Below, one piece after another: positions 1 through 7,299 of a stretch of 21,316 nt of DNA. The notes below the pieces were generated by a model, which saw only the letters and a list, made by a program, of their open reading frames with translations, searched no databases and was not told where the DNA came from. This stretch comes from an uncultured Colwellia sp. (GTDB lineage: Bacteria; Pseudomonadota; Gammaproteobacteria; Enterobacterales; Alteromonadaceae). A program made the translations under genes and the position numbers. The stretch is from positions 1 through 21,316 of the forward strand of contig CAJWBY010000070.1 of NCBI GenBank assembly GCA_913020705.1. Reading direction: 5' to 3'. Numbering within the stretch: the stretch's first letter is position 1; each line of letters opens with the position of its first letter.

Positions 1-828
1 TTTCCCGATGGCGGTTAAGTCTGGTGCCACTTTATAGTTTTGCTGAGCGCCAGCATAATTCACGCGAAAAGTGATCACTTCATCAAACATCAATAATGCG
101 TCGTTTTCTCTTGTCCATTGATGAAGCGCTTCAACAAATTCTTCACTCGCTGGCACCATACCAACGCGATGAGAAACAGGGTCTATAAGTATTCCTGCCA
201 ATTCATCTTTATGCTGATTTAAAATGGCTAAGGCTTTTTCAACATTGTTATAAGGAATTATTATAACGTCATCTAAAGCGCCTTCAGGGGTACCGTTTGC
301 AACAGGTACACTTGCCGGTTGATCTTCGTCTCCCCAGTTTTTAGGCGCGGCTGTTTGGCTAACTTCAGCGTAATCGTAGGCGCCGTGGTAGGCACCTTCA
401 ACTTTTGCTATTTTTTCTTTACCGGTAAAAGCACGCGCCGCTTTGATCATCGCCATTACCGCTTCAGTACCAGAATTTACAAAACGGATTTTTTCAAAAC
501 CAGGTACACGCTCACACAGTAATTCGGCATACTCAATTTCAATTTCGGTTGCCATAGTAAAGGCTGTACCTTTTTGTACTTGCTCGATAATCGCTTGAGT
601 TATTTCTGGGTTAGCGTGCCCATGGATCAGTGACGCCATATTGTTCGCAAAATCTATACGAGTAATACCGTCAATATCGGTAACATAACAGCCCTGCCCT
701 TTTTCAACATAATCAGGATGAGGCAATTTAAAAATTGTATTGCGACTAACACCGCCGGGTAATACTTTTTTTGCACGGTCAAACAGTTCAGCGCTTTTGC
801 TGTTTTGCTCATATGAAATAGATGACAT
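1..828 (-). CDS. Class III PLP aminotransferase, HemL-like fold (3' part outside window)
   Basis: This is the N-terminal 276 residues of a PLP-dependent class III aminotransferase, read on the minus strand from ATG at 828 and open to the window edge. Visible landmarks are the opening L-P-G-G-V-S-R segment (about residues 23-29), N-S-G-T-E-A (118-123), Y-H-G (147-149), the cofactor aspartate in F-D-E-V (D249) and T-A-I-G-K. The last visible codon (bases 1-3) is K276, the expected Schiff-base lysine. The sequence resembles glutamate-1-semialdehyde aminomutase relatives and bacterial beta-amino-acid transaminases more than GABA transaminases. Its start shares one base with the CoA-transferase stop (TAATG), so it is translationally coupled as the third gene of that operon. 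A genuine HemL is unlikely given this catabolic context. Substrate specificity cannot be read from the fragment; a beta-amino acid giving a 3-oxoacid is my inference from the partner genes. Confidence 0.85.
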   Translation of the reverse strand, partial: MSSISYEQNSKSAELFDRAKKVLPGGVSRNTIFKLPHPDYVEKGQGCYVTDIDGITRIDFANNMASLIHGHANPEITQAIIEQVQKGTAFTMATEIEIEYAELLCERVPGFEKIRFVNSGTEAVMAMIKAARAFTGKEKIAKVEGAYHGAYDYAEVSQTAAPKNWGDEDQPASVPVANGTPEGALDDVIIIPYNNVEKALAILNQHKDELAGILIDPVSHRVGMVPASEEFVEALHQWTRENDALLMFDEVITFRVNYAGAQQNYKVAPDLTAIGK

Positions 829-1511
829 TATGATTTCTCCGCTATATTACATGGGTCTAAAAGCTTGGCGCCGGTGCGTTCTTGAACAAAGTCGAACGCG
901 ACATTAGGGGCTAACTCAACCAGTTCAAAACCTTTACTCGTCACTTTAATAACACATAAGTCAGTATAAATTCGGCTAACAACACCTTGACCTGTTAACG
1001 GATAACTGCATTGTTCAATCAGTTTAGCAATACCATTTTTAGTCGTGTGTTGAGTGATAACAAAAATAGTTTTCACGCCAGCAACTAGATCCATTGCACC
1101 GCCAACCGCAGGAATTGCATCTGGCGCTCCTGTAGACCAATTAGCTAAATCACCATTTTGTGCCACTTGCATTGCGCCTAATACACAGACATCGATATGT
1201 TGCCCGCGTATCATTGCAAAACTATCAGCATGGTGAAAATATGCTGCGCCAGCAATAGCCGTTACTGGTTTTTTACCGGCATTAATTAGGTCGGCATCTT
1301 CTTCACCCTCTTCAGGTGTTGGTCCCATGCCCAATAAACCATTTTCGGTGTGATAAATAAATTCACGACCTTTAGGTACATATCGCGCGACTTTCTCAGG
1401 AATGCCAATACCTAAATTAACGTATGAACCATCAGGAATATCGAGCGCGGCACGTTCAGCCATTTGGTCTCGAGTCCAGCCAACTGCCTTTGTATTTTTT
1501 TCTAAGCTCAT
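828..1511 (-). CDS. 3-oxoacid CoA-transferase subunit B (PcaJ/ScoB-like)
   Basis: This is the beta subunit of a two-subunit family I CoA-transferase, which moves CoA from succinyl-CoA (or acetyl-CoA) to a 3-oxoacid. The protein has 227 residues, normal for the family. The hallmark E-N-G-L-L-G-M-G-P motif is at residues 56-64, with E56 the expected catalytic glutamate that forms the glutamyl-CoA thioester. Other family signatures are the early Y-V-N-L-G-I-G-I-P segment, D-L-I-N-A-G-K, G-A-x-x-F-H-H-A-D-S-F, and A-V-G-G-A-M-D-L. It overlaps the upstream A subunit by four bases (ATGA, 1508-1511) and is followed by the aminotransferase through TAATG, so the three genes form one translationally coupled operon. 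Resemblance to beta-ketoadipate:succinyl-CoA transferase PcaJ is close, but no aromatic ring-cleavage genes are visible. The substrate could equally be acetoacetate or another 3-oxoacid. Confidence 0.9.
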   Translation of the reverse strand: MSLEKNTKAVGWTRDQMAERAALDIPDGSYVNLGIGIPEKVARYVPKGREFIYHTENGLLGMGPTPEEGEEDADLINAGKKPVTAIAGAAYFHHADSFAMIRGQHIDVCVLGAMQVAQNGDLANWSTGAPDAIPAVGGAMDLVAGVKTIFVITQHTTKNGIAKLIEQCSYPLTGQGVVSRIYTDLCVIKVTSKGFELVELAPNVAFDFVQERTGAKLLDPCNIAEKS

Positions 1512-2218
1512 GGGTAAGTTCTTCCTTGTGCATTTAAGCTAGATTCTTGTAAAGGGTTTTCAACATGAATAATGCGATCAACAAAAATTCCTGGAGTTGC
1601 AACGGTTTCAGGATCAATATCGCCAGCATCCACACAATGACTCGTTTGTACTATGGTGGTCTTTGCCGCCATTGCCATAATAGGGGCAAAATTCCGCGCT
1701 GTTTTGTTGTAAGTTAAGTTGCCATAACGATCTGCGTCTTTCGCTTTGATAAGTGCAAAGTCAGCAGTTAAACTTCGCTCCATTACGTAATCACGATCAT
1801 CAAAGCTACGTTGCTCTTTACCATCTGCCAAAGGAGTACCTACCGAAGTTGCGGTAAAAAAGGCTGGAATGCCAGCGCCACCCGCTCGAATACGTTCAGC
1901 AAGCGTACCTTGAGGAACTAATTCTAATTCAATTTTGCCTGCGCGATATAAGTCAGGAAATACGGTAGAATTTGCGGTGCGAGGAAATGAACAAATCATT
2001 TTTCCCACCTGACCATTTTCAATTAATGCCGCTAAACCAACATGACCACTACCGGTATTATTATTAATAACCGTTAAGTTTTTAGCACCCTGATCAATAA
2101 GGGCATGAATTAACTCTATTGGGCTACCTGCTTCACCAAATCCGCCGATCATCACTGTGGCTCCGTCAAAAATATCGGCAACCGCGTCAGCAGCAGTGGT
2201 ACTAAATTTATTTATCAT
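1508..2218 (-). CDS. 3-oxoacid CoA-transferase subunit A (PcaI/ScoA-like)
   Basis: This is the alpha subunit of the family I CoA-transferase, 236 residues, the usual length. It starts M-I-N-K like PcaI proteins. Family signatures seen are M-I-G-G-F-G near the start, the stretch I-N-N-N-T-G-S-G-H-V-G-L, C-S-F-P-R, the segment Y-R-A-G-K-I-E-L-E-L-V-P-Q-G-T-L-A-E-R-I-R, and the C-terminal A-R-N-F-x-P-I-M-A-M-A-A-K. It is the first gene of the minus-strand operon and lies divergently from the LysR regulator at 2442. The 223-base interval between them holds a LysR-type dyad, so induction by that regulator is likely. With subunit B it would activate a 3-oxoacid as its CoA ester so that a thiolase can cleave it. 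No thiolase gene is in this window. Confidence 0.9.
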   Translation of the reverse strand: MINKFSTTAADAVADIFDGATVMIGGFGEAGSPIELIHALIDQGAKNLTVINNNTGSGHVGLAALIENGQVGKMICSFPRTANSTVFPDLYRAGKIELELVPQGTLAERIRAGGAGIPAFFTATSVGTPLADGKEQRSFDDRDYVMERSLTADFALIKAKDADRYGNLTYNKTARNFAPIMAMAAKTTIVQTSHCVDAGDIDPETVATPGIFVDRIIHVENPLQESSLNAQGRTYP

Positions 2219-2343
2219 ACTTAGCTTCTTCCTCTTTCAACTCGCCGCCTTGAGGTAAATTCAGGATGACGTTCTTTTTATAAATATGAATAAACTTTAC
2301 TGTTTGTTTTTACTATTGAAAAATATAATGTTTTTATGTGAGC

Positions 2344-2360
2344 TATAGGAGTAAGCTATA
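2344..2360. promoter_or_regulatory. Candidate LysR-type operator (TATAG-N7-CTATA)
   Basis: This is a perfect interrupted dyad, TATAG-N7-CTATA, in the 223-base interval between the CoA-transferase operon and the divergent LysR gene. It contains the T-N11-A signature of LysR-family recognition sites (T2346 and A2358). It lies about 80 bases upstream of the regulator's start and about 126 bases upstream of the CoA-transferase start, a usual placement for a shared autorepression and activation site. The pattern is seen directly; the binding protein is inferred from position. Confidence 0.5.
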
Positions 2361-2441
2361 ACTAATTTAAAATAACATTAACGAATCATATATCAATAGA
2401 TAGGATCTACTCATCTTTGTAAATAATAGTTGGTAATAACC

Positions 2442-3284
2442 TTGGAACTTCGCGCACTAAAATATTTTCAGTCGGTTTATGAGCAAGGCAGTATAAGCGC
2501 TGCTGCTCGGTGTTGCTTTGTTTCGCAACCGTCAATAACTTCCGCAATTCAATTACTCGAATCAGACTTAAATATCACTTTATTTGTACGTCATGCCCGT
2601 GGTGTGTTACCAACAGATGCAGCGGATAAACTTTATCCTAAAGCTAAAGAAATAGCAGATAATGCAAAAACGATCAGTAATCTGTTTTCTACCAGTCCAA
2701 AACCAGTATTACTCAGGTTAGGTATTATGCGTTCATTGGGCGCGCAACGAATGAGTTATTTATTGAAAAAAATAACAGAGGAAATTGATAATATAGAACT
2801 AACCTTAGTCGATCCCGAAGAACCTTGTGATGCACGGGTTGTCATTGCTAGCTCCGTAGCCAACAACGAAAGTTTCATTCCTCTTTGGCAAGACAACTAT
2901 CAACTAGCAGTTCCAAAAGCATGGCAAGTGGCAAAAAACTCATCTATTAATATTTTAGAATTGGAAGGTATGCCTTTCATCAATATAGCCCCATGTGAAA
3001 CACTTGATAAATTAAAAGCAGTGATGTCAGACGTTTCAGTAAGGTTTCAACCGCGTGCTAATATCAAAACGGTTGAATATGCTTGGCAATTAGTGTGTGC
3101 TGGGATTGGTTCGGCATTACTGCCTGATTGGCAAGAGATCTTGGATGCTGATGAATTAGTACTAATTCCTGTAGAAGGTATTCACTTAATTAAAGATATT
3201 GGCTTAGCCTTTAACAGCAACAAAGAGAATTCATCAATCATTACCGCAGTAAAAGAGATTTGCCGCTCAGAGAATATGAACTAA
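2442..3284 (+). CDS. LysR-family transcriptional regulator
   Basis: This is a LysR-type DNA-binding regulator of about 280 residues. The N-terminus M-E-L-R-A-L-K-Y-F leads into a winged helix-turn-helix with G-S-I-S-A-A-A, V-S-Q-P-S-I-T-S-A-I and L-E-x-D-L. It is followed by a periplasmic-binding-protein-like effector domain (about residues 90-280). The frame has no ATG until far inside the domain. An in-frame TAG at 2427-2429 limits the start to TTG at 2430 or TTG at 2442; I chose 2442 because it gives the canonical LysR N-terminus. Neither TTG has a clear Shine-Dalgarno sequence, so translation may be weak, which suits a low-abundance regulator. It is divergent from the CoA-transferase/aminotransferase operon and is probably its activator. 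The effector is unknown. Confidence 0.88.
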   Translation: MELRALKYFQSVYEQGSISAAARCCFVSQPSITSAIQLLESDLNITLFVRHARGVLPTDAADKLYPKAKEIADNAKTISNLFSTSPKPVLLRLGIMRSLGAQRMSYLLKKITEEIDNIELTLVDPEEPCDARVVIASSVANNESFIPLWQDNYQLAVPKAWQVAKNSSINILELEGMPFINIAPCETLDKLKAVMSDVSVRFQPRANIKTVEYAWQLVCAGIGSALLPDWQEILDADELVLIPVEGIHLIKDIGLAFNSNKENSSIITAVKEICRSENMN

Positions 3285-3298
3285 AGAGCATTGACCTT

Positions 3299-3511
3299 TT
3301 AAATAAAATCTAAACAAATATCAGTACAACCCTTACCACAATATACGCCTGGTGTGGTTTTGTCTTCGGGGACAATTAAACGGAGCACGGTGCCACAGGT
3401 TTCACATTTTATTTGTCGCCCGGCCATCACTTTTTTGATCAACGCTTTTTGATCATTAAATGATTTACCACTCGTTTTTTTTAGTTGGTCAAATTGCTTT
3501 ATATCAAGCAT
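3299..3511 (-). CDS. Small Cys-rich (putative zinc-binding) protein
   Basis: This is a 70-residue protein of unknown function. The N-terminal half is polar and Lys-rich and looks helical. The C-terminal half carries five cysteines: C36 and C39 in a C-x2-C knuckle, then C58, C62 and C66 spaced C-x3-C-x3-C, which suggests a small zinc ribbon or knuckle. There is no signal peptide, so it is probably cytoplasmic. An AGGG Shine-Dalgarno-like sequence lies just upstream of its ATG at 3511. It follows the RraB-like gene by about 30 bases on the same strand and probably shares its transcript, and it ends 14 bases from the convergent LysR gene. Coding is supported by the ordered cysteine pattern and position; I cannot name a family. 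Confidence 0.65.
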   Translation of the reverse strand: MLDIKQFDQLKKTSGKSFNDQKALIKKVMAGRQIKCETCGTVLRLIVPEDKTTPGVYCGKGCTDICLDFI

Positions 3512-3542
3512 GAACTGCCCTTATAGTTCTGAAGAACAGTGA

Positions 3543-3884
3543 CTAAGCCGCTGCACAATAAAAACCGTCGTATTGGCCACCAAGCGGTTCAGCACTTGAG
3601 ATCAATAAATTCTGATACGAGCTAATATTCTCATAGCTTGCACCGACAAATGGATAAGCGGTAATTTCCCAAGGAAAATCTTCGTTACCATCATAAGGCG
3701 AAAATGAAAGTTTTTGGTTATTTTCCAATAACAATTGGCCAAACTTTAATGCGGCATCTTCACTGGGGAAAATGACTGAAAATTCAATCTCGCGTTCTTG
3801 ATTTAAATCGTCGCCGTCATTCATCATTTGCCATAAAGCATTACCAACATTATCTTCTGGGAATAAGGTTAAATCACGTTTCAT
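3543..3884 (-). CDS. rraB: RraB-family RNase E regulator
   Basis: This is a 113-residue cytoplasmic protein with the RraB family pattern. The N-terminal segment L-F-P-E-D-N-V-G-N-A-L-W is followed by G-D-D-L, the strand E-I-E-F-S-V-I-F-P-S-E-D-A-A, the P-W-E-I-T-A-Y segment, and the C-terminal L-G-G-Q-Y-D-G-F-Y-C. RraB proteins bind RNase E and inhibit its processing of selected mRNAs. The protein is slightly shorter than E. coli RraB and lacks its acidic C-terminal tail, so it may be a family member with a modified partner range. It appears to be first in a two-gene unit with the Cys-rich protein downstream. No strong Shine-Dalgarno sequence is visible. The family assignment comes from motif resemblance; function in this organism is inferred. 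Confidence 0.75.
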   Translation of the reverse strand: MKRDLTLFPEDNVGNALWQMMNDGDDLNQEREIEFSVIFPSEDAALKFGQLLLENNQKLSFSPYDGNEDFPWEITAYPFVGASYENISSYQNLLISSAEPLGGQYDGFYCAAA

Positions 3885-4032
3885 TAGTTTTATCTTTTGT
3901 TTATATAATTTATTTCGCTATTTTATCTGATGAAAAACATAATACCAATCCAGTTATCGATTAATTTTGATAAACTAGCGCTATTAATCATCACAAAGAA
4001 CTTTTACGTTGAATACTGCCTTGAATACAACC

Positions 4033-4893
4033 ATGAATAAATTTGAGCTTCACATTGATATTACAACAGAAAATAGCTCAGTGATCACTGAACTCAATCA
4101 ACAGTGCGCGCTAAGTAATGCTCAATTAAAACAAGCAATTCAACAAGGTGCATTATGGTTAACGCGTGGTAAGAGTACACAAAGATTAAGGCGAATTAAA
4201 AAACCATTACAAACTACTGATACTTTACACTTTTATTACGACGAACAAGTGTTGAGCCAACAACCTAATGAAGCACTATTAATTGAAGACTGTACTGATT
4301 ACAGCGTTTGGTATAAGCCTTATGGCATGTTGTCTCAAGGTTCCAAGTGGAGTGACCATTGCACTATTGCGAGGTGGGCACAAACACACTTAACACCTGA
4401 ACGAGCGGCATTTATCGTTCACCGTTTAGATAGAGCAGCAACGGGATTAATTCTGATAGCACACAGTAAAAAAGCAGTTCGTGCATTAAGTGCAATGTTT
4501 GAGAAGCACGATTTAGAGAAAATCTATCATATTATTATTCATGGTGATCACCGTTTACGCCCGCAACCAGACACATTAACGAGTGATGTAGATGGAAAAA
4601 GTGCGAGTAGTCATTTTACCCAACTTGGTTATGATGAAAACAATAATGCTTCATTAGTTCGAGTTAAGATTGACACAGGTAGAAAACATCAAATAAGAAT
4701 TCATGCTTCGAGCATTGATATGCCTGTAGTTGGCGATAGATTACACGGGAAACTTGGAAGTATTAACGATGAGATAAGTGATGATTTGCAGCTATGTGCG
4801 GTATCTCTGCGTTTTATTTGTCCGTTAACTGCAGAACAACGGGTATTTAAACTGCCAGAGCATCTAATGCCATCATTAAACGCTCTAAAGTAA
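4033..4893 (+). CDS. RluA-family RNA pseudouridine synthase
   Basis: This is a pseudouridine synthase of the RluA family, which isomerises specific uridines in rRNA or tRNA. The catalytic motif H-R-L-D-R-A-A-T-G-L places the nucleophilic aspartate at about residue 133. The downstream G-R-K-H-Q-I-R-I-H motif and V-G-D-R-L-H-G follow in family order. The first roughly 75 residues look like an S4-type RNA-binding region. An in-frame TTG at 4009 would add eight residues; I prefer ATG at 4033, although neither has a good ribosome binding site. The family norm is H-R-L-D-x-D/E-T-S-G; the R-A-A-T-G version marks a less characterised branch, so RluC, RluD or TruC cannot be assigned. Its stop lies six bases from the stop of the convergent dapA. 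Confidence 0.88.
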   Translation: MNKFELHIDITTENSSVITELNQQCALSNAQLKQAIQQGALWLTRGKSTQRLRRIKKPLQTTDTLHFYYDEQVLSQQPNEALLIEDCTDYSVWYKPYGMLSQGSKWSDHCTIARWAQTHLTPERAAFIVHRLDRAATGLILIAHSKKAVRALSAMFEKHDLEKIYHIIIHGDHRLRPQPDTLTSDVDGKSASSHFTQLGYDENNNASLVRVKIDTGRKHQIRIHASSIDMPVVGDRLHGKLGSINDEISDDLQLCAVSLRFICPLTAEQRVFKLPEHLMPSLNALK

Positions 4894-4899
4894 ATTTAT

Positions 4900-5808
4900 T
4901 TACGAACAGTAATTGAAATCGCTATCGTTTAATAAGGCTAATTTATCACCAACAAGTTCAGATATTTCAAATTGAGCTAAATAATCAAAACCTTCCTGAC
5001 GTTGCTCTAAGGTCAATGCTAAATAAGGTAATCTAAAATTACGTTCAACAGCACCTGTCATCATTAACGTGGTATTAATGGCAATTGGGTTGGGTTCACA
5101 GAACAACCATTTCATTACGTTTTGTAAACGATCGTTCAACTCGCTATTTTGAGTATCCATTAAAGTTCTCATTAAGCTTGGAACAACATTTGACGTTACT
5201 GAAATAACACCATGAGAACCAAATTCGTGACGCCCCACATAACACTCATCATCGTTACCTGACCAACAAGCGATCCCTTTCTTCTCATAATAATCAATGC
5301 GTTCATTTCCGCCACATTCTTTTACGCCAATAAAGTTTTTATGCGTTGATAAAGGTTCAATGATATCTGGCGTAAGATCCTGACCTGTTCTGCCCGGTAC
5401 GTTATAGATAAAAGCAGGTCCAATATCCAACACTTTATTGAAATGTGCCACTACACCAGCCTTTGATGTTCTACCATAATATGGATTGATTTGAAGTGCT
5501 GCATCCATACCCATTGCAAAACCATTTTGTGTTGCTTTAATCGCTTCGCGCGTATTATTACTGCCGGTATTCCCAACAATAATAAGCTTGTCGCTATACT
5601 TATGAACAGTATGAGCAATTAACATTAAATGTTCTTCCCAACTTAATAAATGCCCTTCCCCCGTTGTACCACCAACAACAATACCGTCAACACCTGCGGC
5701 AATTTGTTGCGCAACAAGTTGATCATAAGTAACAAGGTCAATTTCACCTTGTGCGTTATAAGGGGTTTTTATCGCAGTAATTAAACTTGCTGACTTTATA
5801 TTTTTCAT
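4900..5808 (-). CDS. dapA: Dihydrodipicolinate synthase family protein, plant-like branch
   Basis: 4-hydroxy-tetrahydrodipicolinate synthase condenses pyruvate with aspartate semialdehyde in lysine/diaminopimelate synthesis. The 302-residue TIM barrel has all the expected active-site residues: the G-T-T-G-E motif (T48, T49), Y110 in N-P-Y-Y, Y135 and R140 in Y-N-V-P-G-R, and the Schiff-base K163 in G-V-K-E-C. From memory it reads far closer to plant chloroplast enzymes than to E. coli DapA, sharing G-E-G-x-L-x-S-W-x-E-H, G-N-T-G-S-N, S-G-N-D-D-E-C and G-V-I-S-V. The lysine-feedback site appears intact (W57, H60, N84, E88), with Trp replacing the E. coli His53 equivalent. It sits apart from bamC, the usual gammaproteobacterial neighbour, so it may be a second or replacement DapA. 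The unknown gene at 5872 is 63 bases upstream on the same strand and may be cotranscribed. There is no lysine riboswitch in that gap. Confidence 0.9.
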   Translation of the reverse strand: MKNIKSASLITAIKTPYNAQGEIDLVTYDQLVAQQIAAGVDGIVVGGTTGEGHLLSWEEHLMLIAHTVHKYSDKLIIVGNTGSNNTREAIKATQNGFAMGMDAALQINPYYGRTSKAGVVAHFNKVLDIGPAFIYNVPGRTGQDLTPDIIEPLSTHKNFIGVKECGGNERIDYYEKKGIACWSGNDDECYVGRHEFGSHGVISVTSNVVPSLMRTLMDTQNSELNDRLQNVMKWLFCEPNPIAINTTLMMTGAVERNFRLPYLALTLEQRQEGFDYLAQFEISELVGDKLALLNDSDFNYCS

Positions 5809-5871
5809 TTTTTTTCAACTACTTATTAAGTAAAAGGGGATTAATTTATTACGTTGTACAGGTAACTAAAT

Positions 5872-6258
5872 TTAACAGTGGCCGATTTTATCAATAACTC
5901 GACGAAGGATAAACACTTCATTGCTTACAATGTGTTGATATTTAAATATTTGGCTATCTAACGCTAATACTTTATAGGCATGGTAATTGTTTTCATCGGT
6001 TAAATCTGAACGAAAAAGTTCACCGTCATCAACTTCTTCTTGGGTAATAGTAAAATGAATATCACCAACTAAGCCCCAATCTCCTAGTTCAATATTTTGA
6101 CAAAGAATTTCCCCTTGAGCATTTTGTTCAACAAAAGAAAATTCAAAACTACCATCAAGGCTAAGCTCAGCATACTCAACGAGTTGGTGACCATTATCGT
6201 TCATTTCCATTCGATACCACCGTCCAGCCAATAACGCTCGGTTATATTGTTCACTCAC
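5872..6258 (-). CDS. Conserved-looking hypothetical protein (beta-rich)
   Basis: This is a 128-residue protein I do not recognise. It has no signal peptide or membrane segment and is acidic. It alternates short beta-strand-like stretches with turns: G-R-W-Y-R near residues 12-16, then L-S-L-D-G-S-F-E-F-S-F, and L-G-D-W-G-L-V-G-D-I-H-F-T-I. The W-Y near the start and the repeated strand-turn pattern recall small beta-barrel (lipocalin/calycin-like) or stress-response proteins, but this is only a fold-level impression. It is the first gene of a possible pair with the downstream dapA. Coding is supported by length, a clean ATG, an AAG-containing leader and a fit between neighbours on the same strand. 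Confidence 0.7.
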   Translation of the reverse strand: MSEQYNRALLAGRWYRMEMNDNGHQLVEYAELSLDGSFEFSFVEQNAQGEILCQNIELGDWGLVGDIHFTITQEEVDDGELFRSDLTDENNYHAYKVLALDSQIFKYQHIVSNEVFILRRVIDKIGHC

Positions 6259-6333
6259 TTTAAAATACGCCTTAGACCTTTGTCAGATTTAATCACTATT
6301 GTGCATTATTTTTACCAACAACCAAATAAAAAA

Positions 6334-6357
6334 AACCACAACATAAATGTTGTGGTT
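6334..6357 (-). terminator. Rho-independent terminator of the DUF4097 gene
   Basis: A perfect 10-bp stem (6334-6343 with 6348-6357) around a TAAA loop is followed on the minus strand by an uninterrupted run of T residues (plus-strand A run 6328-6335). It lies 31 bases past the stop of the DUF4097 gene and separates it from the gene at 5872. Confidence 0.85.
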
Positions 6358-6387
6358 AAAGTTCATATTGGAAATCTTTGATGAAAA

Positions 6388-7158
6388 TTAATTTTTCATT
6401 ACTTTAATACTGCCATTAACACTTTCTAAATCAATTTTTATATCGCCACTACCAACACTGCCAGATAAGCTACGGCCAGAAAACATTTTTTTATTACTTG
6501 AAAGTCCAAACGCAGTCTTGATACTACCATGCATTGTTTCTGCATTTATCGTGGCATTCAAATCACTTGGCATATAAAGTTTAATGCTTCCATTAACTGT
6601 TGTTAATTCTATTTCATCAATATTATTATCAATTTGTTGGTAAGTTGCTTTTATACTGCCATTAACTGAATTCAACGCCACATCATCAGCTAAGCCTTGC
6701 ACGTTAATTGAACCATTTACCGTATTAGCTTTTATCTCCCCTTCTACTTTATTAATAACTAATGAACCGTTAACTAAGTCTATGTCAGCTAAAGAAGCAC
6801 CAAATGGTACCATTACGGTGTAGTCAACTCGGCCAGAACTGTTATTACGTCCCCAAGATGATTGTTTTTCGTATTCAGTTTCAACAGTAACGCTATCAGT
6901 ATTTTGATCAAACTCAACTTTGATACGGTCTCTGTCTTTTTGGTTTTTAGCGGTAATGATTGCGGTTACTTTGATTTCATTTTTATCCCAGCCTTTAATA
7001 TCAACTGCGCCATTAATATTAGCCAATCGTAAAGCTGCTTTGTCACTTACATCAAAAGATTTTTCAATAGTATCTTCAATGTCTGCGTAGACAGCTGAAA
7101 TAGTAGAAAGTGATAGAATCGTTGCCAAAGTAAGTTGTTTTCTGAATGAGTTTTTCAT
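6388..7158 (-). CDS. Exported DUF4097-family repeat protein
   Basis: This is a 256-residue secreted or periplasmic protein. An N-terminal signal peptide (basic M-K-N-S-F-R-K-Q, hydrophobic core, A-V-Y-A then D26) precedes a right-handed beta-solenoid-like domain of the DUF4097 'putative adhesin' type. The solenoid is marked by recurring V-N-G-S turns followed by I/L-x-V/I/A: V-N-G-S-L, then four V-N-G-S-I copies, plus the variants I-N-G-A-V and M-H-G-S-I. They are spaced roughly 20 residues apart, with the last copy almost at the C-terminus. A good AAGGA ribosome binding site precedes the ATG. The gene is monocistronic, with its own terminator. Family members are often near envelope-stress or anti-sigma genes, but nothing of that kind is adjacent here, so the role is unknown. 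The 'adhesin' name does not demonstrate adhesion. Confidence 0.85.
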   Translation of the reverse strand: MKNSFRKQLTLATILSLSTISAVYADIEDTIEKSFDVSDKAALRLANINGAVDIKGWDKNEIKVTAIITAKNQKDRDRIKVEFDQNTDSVTVETEYEKQSSWGRNNSSGRVDYTVMVPFGASLADIDLVNGSLVINKVEGEIKANTVNGSINVQGLADDVALNSVNGSIKATYQQIDNNIDEIELTTVNGSIKLYMPSDLNATINAETMHGSIKTAFGLSSNKKMFSGRSLSGSVGSGDIKIDLESVNGSIKVMKN

Positions 7159-7299
7159 GGATATCCTTTAAATATTATTAATGGTTTTTTATTTCAATAA
7201 TGATAAGTCACCTACAAAACAAAAAAGGTTTAAATTTATTTATATTTTTTTAAAACAAAATTTTATTTACATTAATTAGCTAACAATAATTAAACTTAT

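Noticed and set aside
319..522. 67-residue plus-strand frame inside the aminotransferase
   Set aside because: The minus-strand frame carries all class III aminotransferase motifs; this is its complement.
3526..3537. GTTCT-GA-AGAAC inverted repeat between the RraB-like and Cys-rich genes
   Set aside because: It is short and lies inside a likely operon at the Cys-rich gene's leader; it could be chance, and no matching regulator is known here.
4890..4903. GTAAA-TTTA-TTTAC hairpin over both stop codons of the convergent rluA-like and dapA genes
   Set aside because: The stem is only five base pairs, mostly A-T, with no clear T-tract, so I do not call it a terminator.
5809..5871. Lysine riboswitch before dapA
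   Set aside because: The gap to the upstream gene is only 63 bases and lacks the size and structure of an L-box.
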